A stretch of 8,947 bases of DNA from GCA-002704185 sp902588515 (GTDB lineage Bacteria > Pseudomonadota > Alphaproteobacteria > Pelagibacterales > Pelagibacteraceae), in assembly GCA_902588515.1 (NCBI GenBank), contig CACIPP010000013.1, forward strand, positions 1 to 8,947, read 5' to 3'. Within the stretch, counting starts at the first letter, position 1. Each line of letters begins with the position of its first letter. Shown in pieces: positions 1 through 5,728 of this stretch. The position numbers and the translations under genes are program-made. Below the pieces are notes generated by a model that was not told the DNA's origin, made no database searches, and worked only from the letters and a program-made list of their open reading frames with translations.

Positions 1-424
1 ACTCAGTAAATTTTCCAAAAAAGATATCTGCCATTTTTTTTGCCGTCATATCAATTAATCTAGAGCCAACTTGAGCTATTTTACCACCGACTTGCGCTTC
101 GACACTATAAGTTAATGTTGTTACACCGCTATTTTCCTCCAGTTTTACGCTTGCTTCGCCAGAAGCAAAGCCTACAGGAGAATCTCCTTGTCCAACTATT
201 TTGTAACTATCTGGAGGATTTAAGTCTTTTAATTCAATCTCTCCTGTGAAACTAGCATTAAATGGTCCAATTTTGTTAGTTGCTGTTGCAGTAAAGCTAG
301 TATCAGAATTTTTTTTGAACTCTTCGCAGCCGGGAATACATTTTTGAAGAATTTCTGGACTATTTAATGCATCCCAAACAGATTGTTTATCAGTTGGAAT
401 TTCATAAGAACCTGATAATTTCAT
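1..424 (-). CDS. CoxG-like SRPBCC protein (CO dehydrogenase subunit G family), 3' end cut by window
   Basis: The reverse strand reads from an ATG at 424-422 through 141 codons with no stop before the window edge, so the C-terminus is missing. The N-terminus GSYEIPTDKQSVWDALNSPE followed by LQKCIPGCEE is the typical opening of the CoxG/SRPBCC (START-like hydrophobic cavity) family; a later stretch reads VGGKIAQVGSRLIDMTAKKM, also typical. In the family, CoxG helps attach the molybdenum CO dehydrogenase to the membrane, and homologues often accompany Mo-hydroxylases; many others are orphans of unknown role. No cox structural gene is visible, so the partner is unknown. The gene is divergent from the DUF1244 gene across 22 bp and has no Shine-Dalgarno sequence. 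Family assignment is strong; function is open. Confidence 0.82.
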   Translation of the reverse strand, partial: MKLSGSYEIPTDKQSVWDALNSPEILQKCIPGCEEFKKNSDTSFTATATNKIGPFNASFTGEIELKDLNPPDSYKIVGQGDSPVGFASGEASVKLEENSGVTTLTYSVEAQVGGKIAQVGSRLIDMTAKKMADIFFGKFTE

Positions 425-446
425 ATAAAACAATATAATTATTTTT
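425..446. promoter_or_regulatory. Putative bidirectional promoter with overlapping -10 boxes
   Basis: Only 22 bp separate two divergent ATG codons. TATAAT (434-439) points right and ends 7 nt before the ATG at 447. TATATT on the minus strand (437-432) points left and ends 7 nt before the ATG at 424. A weak -35-like CTGATA lies at 412-417, 16 bp from the rightward -10; none is clear for the leftward one. The spacing predicts transcripts starting at or next to the A of each ATG, i.e. leaderless mRNAs, which fits the absence of SD sequences. This is inferred from sequence only. Confidence 0.4.
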
Positions 447-692
447 ATGGATGAAGCTACAAAAAAGAAAGTGCAAGCTAAAGCTTTTGAGAGATTAATA
501 AAACATCTTGGAGAAAGAAAGGATGTTCAAAATCTTGATCTTATGAATTTAGCTGGATTTTGCAGAAATTGTCTATCCAAATGGTACAGAGAAGAAGCAA
601 TAAAACTAGGTGAAAATATATCAGATCCTGATGCAAGAAAGGAAATATATGGTATGAGTTATGAAGAATGGAAAGATAAATATCAAAAATGA
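447..692 (+). CDS. DUF1244 family protein
   Basis: This encodes an 81-residue soluble protein of the DUF1244 family, common in proteobacteria and of unknown biochemical role. The family signature is clear: AFERLIKHLGERKDVQNLDL followed by MNLAGFCRNCLSKWYREE, then YGMSYEEWKDKYQ at the C-terminus. The two cysteines of FCRNC (about residues 39 and 42) are the conserved ones and could bind metal or be redox-active, but that is not shown. Length is normal for the family and the sequence looks intact. Its stop overlaps the start of the next gene (ATGA), which implies translational coupling. No SD precedes the ATG; see the -10 box 7 nt upstream. Confidence 0.85.
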   Translation: MDEATKKKVQAKAFERLIKHLGERKDVQNLDLMNLAGFCRNCLSKWYREEAIKLGENISDPDARKEIYGMSYEEWKDKYQK

Positions 693-874
693 TTACAATA
701 GCTGAAACAATATTATTTTATATTTTAGTAACTTTAATAGCTTATTATTTTATTCCTTGGAAAAGATTTACTAAAGCGCCCTTTAGCAAGCTACTTAATT
801 TTTGGGTACAAAGCGTTGTATTTGCAGTTGGTATTGTTGGATTAACTTATTATATAATTAATAATATCTTTTAA
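689..874 (+). CDS. Small two-helix membrane protein, unknown function
   Basis: This 61-residue protein starts inside the stop codon of the DUF1244 gene (4-nt ATGA overlap), so the two are probably co-translated. Two hydrophobic segments are visible, about residues 5-22 (ETILFYILVTLIAYYFIP) and 38-60 (FWVQSVVFAVGIVGLTYYII and on). They are separated by a short basic loop (KRFTKAPFSK), which suggests a hairpin with the loop in the cytoplasm. I do not recognise a family. The coupling to an upstream conserved gene and the absence of any stop support it as a real gene. Its stop lies 2 bp from the stop of znuA on the other strand. Confidence 0.6.
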   Translation: MITIAETILFYILVTLIAYYFIPWKRFTKAPFSKLLNFWVQSVVFAVGIVGLTYYIINNIF

Positions 875-876
875 AA

Positions 877-1827
877 TTAGCAGGATTTTAAAGAATTCGA
901 TATATTTTTAATTAACATAAAGTACTGATTTTTATCAGCAGGTAATGTCGAGCCAAGAGGATCTAAAACGCCAGTTTTAATATTTGTATCTTTTGCTATT
1001 GCGTTAATTATATTTGGATTAAACTGAGGTTCGGAGAATATACACTTTGCTTTCTTTTTATTAATTACATTTCTTATATCTTTTAATTGCTCTGCACCAG
1101 GAAGTATATCGGTATTGACTGTTAAAGCTCCAATCGCATTTACGCGGAATTTTTTTTCAAAATATTGATAAGCATCGTGAAATACAATAAAGCTAGCGTT
1201 TTTATTTGTATTATTTTTTATATCTTTTATTAAAAGATCAATTTCTTTAATTAATTTTTTTGAGTTTTCTTTATAAGTTTTGGCGTTTTCTTTATCTAAA
1301 GAGACTAACTCTTTAGTCATTTTTTTTGCAATTACTTTTGCATTTGAAGGATCTAACCAAATATGCGGGTCATGGTCACCGTGTGCGTGTCCGTGGTCAT
1401 CGTGTTTTTTATGTCCGTGGTCATCGTGTTTTTTATGTCCGTGGTCATCGTGACCGTCAAATATGTTTTTTTCTCTAAATTCTAGTTTTTTTAACCCATT
1501 AATTTCTAATAATTCAATTACTTTAGATTTTTTTGAAATAGATTTAATGGGTTTTTCTAGGGGCGTTTCTAAATTTTCTCCTACCCAAAATACAAGGTCG
1601 GCTTGTTGCAGCATTTTTGCATGAGAAGGTTTTAACGTAAAGTTATGAGGTGAATTACTACCTTCTACAATTAGCGAGGGTGAACCAATGCCTTGCATCA
1701 AATACGAAGCTAATGAATGTATCGGTTTAATAGAAGTAACAACTTTTATTTCTGACCTTGCAGTTATTGATACAGAAAGTAATAAAATAAAGGTAAAATT
1801 GATTATATTTACTAATGTTTTTTTCAT
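877..1827 (-). CDS. znuA: Zinc ABC transporter periplasmic binding protein ZnuA
   Basis: ZnuA captures Zn2+ in the periplasm and delivers it to ZnuBC. The 316-residue product starts with a signal peptide (MKKTLVNIINFTFILLLSVS, cut near residues 23-25). Metal-ligand positions of the family are present: His61 in SPHNFTLKPSH, His155 in DPHIWLDP, His217 in FHDAYQYF, and Asp289 in GVLDPLGS. A His/Asp-rich loop at about 125-155 is typical of zinc rather than manganese proteins. Cys262 and Cys316 match the C-terminal disulfide pair known in E. coli ZnuA. I chose ATG 1827-1825; a TTG 24 nt upstream would extend the frame into the Zur operators and spoil the signal peptide. The gene is divergent from znuCB-zur and shares their operator region. 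Confidence 0.95.
   Translation of the reverse strand: MKKTLVNIINFTFILLLSVSITARSEIKVVTSIKPIHSLASYLMQGIGSPSLIVEGSNSPHNFTLKPSHAKMLQQADLVFWVGENLETPLEKPIKSISKKSKVIELLEINGLKKLEFREKNIFDGHDDHGHKKHDDHGHKKHDDHGHAHGDHDPHIWLDPSNAKVIAKKMTKELVSLDKENAKTYKENSKKLIKEIDLLIKDIKNNTNKNASFIVFHDAYQYFEKKFRVNAIGALTVNTDILPGAEQLKDIRNVINKKKAKCIFSEPQFNPNIINAIAKDTNIKTGVLDPLGSTLPADKNQYFMLIKNISNSLKSC
1393..1452 (-). repeat. 24-bp tandem repeats encoding the ZnuA His-rich loop
   Basis: Two identical 24-bp units (1393-1416, 1417-1440) and a matching half unit (1441-1452) sit in phase inside znuA. Each full unit encodes an eight-residue block of the form HDDHGHKK on the minus strand, followed in the protein by HAHGDHD. Because 24 is divisible by three, unit gain or loss would keep the frame and change only the number of histidines. 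Confidence 0.9.
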
Positions 1828-1828
1828 T

Positions 1829-1883
1829 GTTATAATGTTATAATATAACAAGCGTTATAATATAACAAGCGTTATAATATAAC
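1829..1883. promoter_or_regulatory. Triple Zur operator between znuA and znuC
   Basis: The perfect odd-centred palindrome GTTATAATATAAC occurs at 1837-1849, 1854-1866 and 1871-1883, a 17-bp period; the first two copies are followed by the same AAGC spacer. A half-site GTTATAAT precedes them at 1829-1836. The core matches the E. coli Zur box core as I recall it (TGTTATAWTATAACA). Placement between the divergent znu genes, with zur itself at the end of one operon, supports zinc-dependent autorepression of both directions. Each copy also contains TATAAT on the plus strand, so operators and -10 boxes coincide. Confidence 0.85.
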
Positions 1884-1900
1884 AATTATGTATTTGTCAA
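1871..1900 (-). promoter_or_regulatory. Predicted znuA promoter
   Basis: On the minus strand a perfect -35 box TTGACA (1900-1895) is followed after 18 bp by TATAAC (1876-1871). This places the start of transcription near 1864, about 37 nt before the znuA ATG. The -10 lies inside the third Zur palindrome, so bound Zur would block RNA polymerase directly. The plus-strand promoter for znuC is less clear: TATAAT at 1873-1878 is a candidate -10 but has no good -35. Confidence 0.55.
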
Positions 1901-1917
1901 TAAATTAATCTATTATT

Positions 1918-2661
1918 ATGAATAATGTTGTAGCAAGATTGAATAATGCCGGACTTCAGATAAATAACAAGTGGTTAGTAAAGGGAGTTTCGTTTGAAGT
2001 AAAAAAAGGAGAAATTGTAACTCTCATAGGGCCTAATGGCTCGGGTAAATCAACAACAGCAAAAATTGCATTAGGAATCTACAAAAATGCTGAAGGCTAT
2101 GTTGATAAATATACAAATAAAATCGGATACGTGCCGCAAAAAATTTCAATTGATTGGACTTTGCCTGTACGTGTTGTCGATTTCATGAACCTTACAGAAA
2201 AGTTAAATGAAAAAGATTTAGATGATGCTTTAAATTTAACTGGCGTAACAAATTTAAAGTATAGGAATATTAAAAGTTTATCCGGTGGTGAGTTTCAAAG
2301 AGTATTGATTGCGCGAGCTATTGCAAAAAAACCTGAGTTTTTGGTATTGGATGAACCGGTCCAAGGTGTAGACTTTAAAGGTGAGATAGCGCTATACGAA
2401 TTAATTAGATTGATTTCTGAAAATCTAAAATGTGGAATATTACTAATTTCTCACGACTTACACGTTGTAATGTCTGCTACAGATTATGTTGTATGTTTAA
2501 ATGGTCATATCTGCTGTTCAGGAACACCTAAAACTGTAGCAAATAATCATAATTATAAAGAGCTTTTTGGTGATAGAGCATCTAATACCTTATCGATTTA
2601 TGAACACAAACACGACCATACACATTCAGCAGATGGTACAATAAAAACGAAAAAAATTTAA
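1918..2661 (+). CDS. znuC: Zinc ABC transporter ATP-binding protein ZnuC
   Basis: This is the cytoplasmic ATPase that powers zinc import through ZnuB. The 247-residue protein has all ABC motifs: Walker A GPNGSGKST (38-46), Q-loop YVPQK (Gln74), signature LSGGEFQR (121-128), Walker B FLVLDEP (141-147) and the H-loop His179 in ISHDLH. The C-terminal tail has a short His-rich run (EHKHDHTHSADG, about 229-240), seen in some ZnuC proteins. The ATG is at 1918, 34 bp after the last Zur palindrome. It is followed by znuB with a one-base overlap (TAATG). No SD is evident. Expression is probably repressed by zinc-loaded Zur. Confidence 0.95.
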   Translation: MNNVVARLNNAGLQINNKWLVKGVSFEVKKGEIVTLIGPNGSGKSTTAKIALGIYKNAEGYVDKYTNKIGYVPQKISIDWTLPVRVVDFMNLTEKLNEKDLDDALNLTGVTNLKYRNIKSLSGGEFQRVLIARAIAKKPEFLVLDEPVQGVDFKGEIALYELIRLISENLKCGILLISHDLHVVMSATDYVVCLNGHICCSGTPKTVANNHNYKELFGDRASNTLSIYEHKHDHTHSADGTIKTKKI

Positions 2662-3470
2662 TGCTAGATGATTTTTTTATAAGAGCTTTAATTGCTGGTT
2701 TGGGAGTAGCGATAGTAACTGGTCCTTTAGGATGTTTTACTATTTGGAGAAGACTTTCGTTTTTTGGTGATACATTGGCACATTCTGCTCTTTTAGGTGT
2801 TACGTTGGCTTTGTCGTTTGAAATGAATATTTCATTTGCAGTTTTTCTTGTATCTGCCGTTGTTGCTATATTTTTAATTAATTTACAAAGAGTAACAAAC
2901 CTACCTGGAGATGCTTTGCTAGGCTTATTAGCTCACTCTACTTTAGCTTTAGGTCTTGTTACCATTAGTTTTTTATCATTTATACGATTTGACATTATGG
3001 GTTTGCTTTTCGGAGATATTCTCTCAGTAAATAATTTAGATATTTTAATTATTTGGTTGGGGGGTGTAGTTATATTGATTACTCTAAAAATAATTTGGAA
3101 ACCATTGTTTGCATCAACCGTAAATTACGATCTTGCTCAAGCTGAAGGAATGAACCCGGATAGAGTAAACATAATATTTACGTTGCTGATGGCTGCAATA
3201 ATTGCAATCTCTATAAAAATGGTTGGTCTTCTTTTAATAACTGGTATGTTAATCATGCCAGCAGCAATGGCAAGAAACCTTTCAGATAATCCTATAATGA
3301 TGGTCTTTATTGCATCAGTTGGTGGTATGCTTTCAGTTTTAATAGGATTATTCGCTTCATTAGAATTTAATTCACCCTCCGGACCATCAATTATTGTGGC
3401 AGCTTTATCTTTGTTTTTATTATCTCTAATAAATTTAAAGCGTATAAAGATAAAAAGTAAGGTGGTATAA
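2661..3470 (+). CDS. znuB: Zinc ABC transporter permease ZnuB
   Basis: This is the inner-membrane channel subunit of the zinc importer (ABC-3 family, ZnuB/MntB type). The 269-residue product is almost wholly hydrophobic, with about eight membrane segments by eye. Family stretches include FFGDTLAHSALLGVTLAL near the N-terminus, LPGDALLGLLAHS in the middle and GLLLITGMLIMPAAMAR near residues 190-205. Its ATG shares one base with the znuC stop (TAATG), so translation is coupled. Zinc rather than manganese is inferred from the His-rich ZnuA and the linked Zur gene and boxes. The sequence looks intact and of normal length. Confidence 0.94.
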   Translation: MLDDFFIRALIAGLGVAIVTGPLGCFTIWRRLSFFGDTLAHSALLGVTLALSFEMNISFAVFLVSAVVAIFLINLQRVTNLPGDALLGLLAHSTLALGLVTISFLSFIRFDIMGLLFGDILSVNNLDILIIWLGGVVILITLKIIWKPLFASTVNYDLAQAEGMNPDRVNIIFTLLMAAIIAISIKMVGLLLITGMLIMPAAMARNLSDNPIMMVFIASVGGMLSVLIGLFASLEFNSPSGPSIIVAALSLFLLSLINLKRIKIKSKVV

Positions 3471-3477
3471 TTTTATT

Positions 3478-3876
3478 ATGAAGCATAAACAAGTTAATTT
3501 AAGTAAAAATCAACACATAGTATTAGAAACAATTAGAAAAGCTAAAAAACCATTAAAGGCGTATTCTATTTTATCAAGTGTTAAAAAAAAAGGTATTAAC
3601 GCTCCTCCGCAGGTCTACAGAGCATTAGAGAAATTGGTAGAACTGGGAGCAATACATAAAATAGAAAGTAAAAATGCATTTGTTGATTGTAAGAATTCAG
3701 AATGCGAGACTTCAAAAGCAACAGCGTTTTCAATTTGTAAAAAATGTCAAAAAATAACAGAAATAATGAATTCAAAGCTTTCAACTTATTTAACAAATTT
3801 TCAAGACAATACTGGAATGAAATATGAAAAATATAATTTAGAATTTTATGGGTTATGCAAAAGGTGTAAATTATAA
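3478..3876 (+). CDS. zur: Fur-family zinc uptake regulator Zur
   Basis: A 132-residue Fur-family repressor sits 7 bp after znuB, closing the znuCB-zur operon. An N-terminal winged helix (about residues 8-65) carries the recognition region APPQVYRALEKLVELGAIHK. Two CxxC pairs, Cys87/Cys90 (CKKC) and Cys127/Cys130 (CKRC), form the structural zinc site. Compared with E. coli Zur from memory, His60, Cys71 and Glu95 match the regulatory-site ligands His77, Cys88 and Glu111, but the place of His96 holds Lys80; Cys76 is nearby. The protein is shorter than usual at both ends and lacks a His-rich tail. Its likely targets are the three palindromes upstream of znuC. It ends 5 bp from the moaB stop on the other strand. 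Confidence 0.92.
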   Translation: MKHKQVNLSKNQHIVLETIRKAKKPLKAYSILSSVKKKGINAPPQVYRALEKLVELGAIHKIESKNAFVDCKNSECETSKATAFSICKKCQKITEIMNSKLSTYLTNFQDNTGMKYEKYNLEFYGLCKRCKL

Positions 3877-3881
3877 TTTTT

Positions 3882-4409
3882 CTATTTTTCTTTAAGTCGA
3901 GGTATTAACTCTATAAAATTGCAAGGTTTAAACCTTGAATCCAGCTGATATTTTAAAATTTCCTCCCAAGCATCAGTAACGGCACCACTTGATCCTGGAA
4001 GTGCAAAAATATATTTACCATTGACTAATACTGCCATTGCTCTTGACTGAATTGTAGAAGCTCCGATTTTTTTATAACTTATTAGTCTAAACAATTCTCC
4101 AAAACCCGGTATTTCTTTATCTTTCATTTCATCTAGTGCTTCTGGGGTTGTGTCTCTTCCTGTTAAACCGGTCCCACCCGTTGCAATAATTACATCAACA
4201 TCTTTATTATTGCACCACTCTTTAATTTTAGATTTAATTTTTTCTTTATCATCAATAACTATTTCTTTATGCTTGAGGCTATGACCTTTCTCCTTAATTT
4301 TATTTGCTAAAATTTGACCTGATTTATCAGTCGCTTCAGTTCTAGTGTCTGAAATAGTTAATACAGATATATTTATTGGTTTAAATTTTTTTTGACTATC
4401 TATAGGCAT
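3882..4409 (-). CDS. moaB: Molybdenum cofactor biosynthesis protein MoaB (MoaB/MogA family)
   Basis: This family binds molybdopterin; MogA-type members adenylylate it before molybdate insertion by MoeA. The 175-residue product has the fold's markers: ISVLTISDTR near the N-terminus, the MPT-binding loop TGGTGLTGRD (77-86), PGFGELFR, SRAMA and ALPGSSGAV near the C-terminus. Length is normal. In E. coli, MoaB is dispensable beside MogA; no mogA is visible here, so this copy may do the adenylyl transfer, which is inference. It is read from ATG 4409-4407 and is divergent from the TSUP gene. It lies apart from moaA-moaC-moeA but still on the flank of the sulfite dehydrogenase genes. Confidence 0.92.
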   Translation of the reverse strand: MPIDSQKKFKPINISVLTISDTRTEATDKSGQILANKIKEKGHSLKHKEIVIDDKEKIKSKIKEWCNNKDVDVIIATGGTGLTGRDTTPEALDEMKDKEIPGFGELFRLISYKKIGASTIQSRAMAVLVNGKYIFALPGSSGAVTDAWEEILKYQLDSRFKPCNFIELIPRLKEK

Positions 4410-4410
4410 T

Positions 4411-4437
4411 TAGTGAGTGCTTATTTTATATAGTGAG
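4411..4437. repeat. Direct repeat TAGTGAG, 20-bp period, in the moaB/TSUP spacer
   Basis: TAGTGAG occurs at 4411-4417 and 4431-4437. The 20-bp distance is about two helical turns, so both copies face the same side of the DNA. They flank the predicted moaB -10 and the second lies next to the predicted TSUP -10. This could be a regulator site, or chance in a 54-bp spacer. Confidence 0.3.
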
Positions 4438-4453
4438 ATATAATTTTTAACAA
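4425..4453 (-). promoter_or_regulatory. Predicted moaB promoter
   Basis: On the minus strand, TTGTTA (4453-4448) and TATAAA (4430-4425) are separated by exactly 17 bp. Transcription would begin near 4418, giving a leader of about 8 nt before the moaB ATG. Confidence 0.45.
4439..4444 (+). promoter_or_regulatory. Candidate -10 box for the TSUP gene
   Basis: TATAAT at 4439-4444 lies 19 nt before the ATG at 4464 and overlaps the spacer of the oppositely directed moaB promoter. No matching -35 is visible, so an activator or a degenerate -35 is implied if it is used. Confidence 0.35.
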
Positions 4454-4463
4454 TACTTTATAT

Positions 4464-5204
4464 ATGAATTTAGCTTTATTGTTTTTCATAACTTCAATAA
4501 TCTATTCCAGCGTTGGCTTTGGAGGCGGCTCTACATACTTAGCTTTAATGCTTCTATGGGGTATCTCCTATGCAATTTTTCCAGTAATAGCTTTAATGTG
4601 TAATATCATTGTTGTTTCAGTAAATTGTTTTAATTATATTAGAAGGGGCAACTACAATATAAATTTTTTAGCACCTTTTTTAGTTAGCTCAATTCCATTT
4701 GCATATTTTGGTGGAACACTTTTAATCGATAAATATATTTTCGAATTATTACTATTTACAGTTTTATTGATAGCAGGTGTTTTAATTTTGTTTAATTTTA
4801 AAACTTACGATGACAATATTGAAAATTATAGGTCGTTACCTAAATTTATTTGCTTTATCATAGGATCAATTTTAGGATTTATATCTGGTATTGTCGGAAT
4901 AGGAGGTGGTATATTTTTAAGCCCAATTTTATTCCTGCTTAGAGCTGAAAGACCTAAAATCATAATAACTTCTGCATCAATATTTATTCTTATCAATTCA
5001 GTATCAGGAATATTTGGTCAATTAACTAAGTATGGAATAATCAATGAAATATTTAATTTTTGGTATTTATTTTTAGCCGTATTTATTGGTGGTCAAATAG
5101 GAAACTATTTAAATATTAAAATAATTCCCACAAGAATATTAGCAATGATAACATCAGTATTAGTTATTGCTGTAGCCTTAAGAATTGGATTTAAGATTTT
5201 TTAA
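4464..5204 (+). CDS. TSUP family permease (TauE/SafE type, DUF81)
   Basis: A 246-residue inner-membrane protein with about eight helices in two halves, as in the TSUP family. Each half opens with the family's glycine motif: VGFGGGSTY at about 17-25 and VGIGGGIFL at about 144-152. Known members export sulfite or sulfoacetate (TauE, SafE) or import thiosulfate or other organic acids, so the substrate cannot be read from sequence alone. Neighbouring sulfite dehydrogenase genes make a sulfur anion such as sulfite the best guess. The gene is divergent from moaB and convergent with ccmD: its TAA (5202-5204) and the ccmD TAA share a single TTAA. No SD is seen before the ATG. Confidence 0.85.
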   Translation: MNLALLFFITSIIYSSVGFGGGSTYLALMLLWGISYAIFPVIALMCNIIVVSVNCFNYIRRGNYNINFLAPFLVSSIPFAYFGGTLLIDKYIFELLLFTVLLIAGVLILFNFKTYDDNIENYRSLPKFICFIIGSILGFISGIVGIGGGIFLSPILFLLRAERPKIIITSASIFILINSVSGIFGQLTKYGIINEIFNFWYLFLAVFIGGQIGNYLNIKIIPTRILAMITSVLVIAVALRIGFKIF

Positions 5205-5401
5205 GCGGTTTGACTTATAGAGCTTCTTGCGGTTTTGATTTTCTCCGCTGCAGCTTTCTGTTCAAGAGCCTGAATTTCTTTTTCAAGTTTTTTAAGCTGC
5301 TTAACAGATCTAAAATATAAAAATGAAATTAAACTAAACGCAATAGCGTATGCCGGCCAAATATATATTCCATAACCATCCATATTTAGAAAATCAATCA
5401 T
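5201..5401 (-). CDS. ccmD: Haem exporter protein CcmD
   Basis: CcmD is a small membrane protein of cytochrome c maturation that helps release haem-loaded CcmE from the CcmABC complex. This 66-residue product shows the family core DGYGIYIWPAYAI (about 8-20), one membrane helix (about 11-30) and a charged, coiled-coil-prone tail (RSVKQLKKLEKEIQALEQKA). Length matches known CcmD (about 60-70). It is normally found inside ccmABCDE clusters; here it follows the sorB-like cytochrome gene by 12 bp in the same direction, and no other ccm gene is visible. ATG at 5401-5399 is preceded by a weak GAG-type SD; Met7 is an alternative start. The small size leaves slight doubt, but the motif is distinctive. 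Confidence 0.82.
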   Translation of the reverse strand: MIDFLNMDGYGIYIWPAYAIAFSLISFLYFRSVKQLKKLEKEIQALEQKAAAEKIKTARSSISQTA

Positions 5402-5413
5402 AATCTCTTATAC

Positions 5414-5728
5414 CTATTTTCCTGCGTTTTTGGCAACATAAATTGACACAGTATCAATTTCTTCTGGTGTTAGCAATCCATCCTCGCCAAAAGCAGGCAT
5501 GGCGCCTAATCCGTGAGTTACAATATCTTTTACTTGAGCAACGGTCGGTTTTAATGTGTCGAGATTCGGTCCTACATTTCCTTTAGAACCAGCGGCTTTC
5601 ATAGTGTGGCATGTAGCACACATAGCTTTCTCATTGAAAAGCTTCATTCCTTTAGCATTCTCGTCGGCAATTGCTGCCGGCGAGAACAAAACTAAGATTA
5701 TTAATATTTTATAAAGATTAGCTGACAC
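5414..5728 (-). CDS. sorB: Monohaem cytochrome c, SorB-like subunit of sulfite dehydrogenase
   Basis: A 104-residue periplasmic c-type cytochrome that likely accepts electrons from SorA and passes them to the respiratory chain. It has a signal peptide (residues 1-21, ending SPAAIA), one haem-binding CATCH (37-41, His41 proximal) and Met77 in GAMPAF as the probable distal ligand; ELLTPEEID-like LLTPEEID and a final helix close the class I fold. The mature size of about 83 residues fits SorB of the SorAB type. It starts with GTG (5728-5726) inside the sorA end, an 11-nt overlap, without its own SD, which implies coupling. ccmD follows by 12 bp. Assignment as SorB rests on the sorA overlap more than on sequence. 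Confidence 0.85.
   Translation of the reverse strand: MSANLYKILIILVLFSPAAIADENAKGMKLFNEKAMCATCHTMKAAGSKGNVGPNLDTLKPTVAQVKDIVTHGLGAMPAFGEDGLLTPEEIDTVSIYVAKNAGK

Noticed and set aside
1828..1851. Upstream TTG start for znuA adding eight residues
   Set aside because: It would sit inside the Zur palindromes, precede a normal signal peptide with MLYYNIIT, and has no SD.
3596..3796. A 66-codon open frame on the minus strand inside zur
   Set aside because: It is antisense to the conserved Zur helix and CxxC region; its Leu/Phe-rich sequence is what Lys-rich coding DNA gives in reverse.
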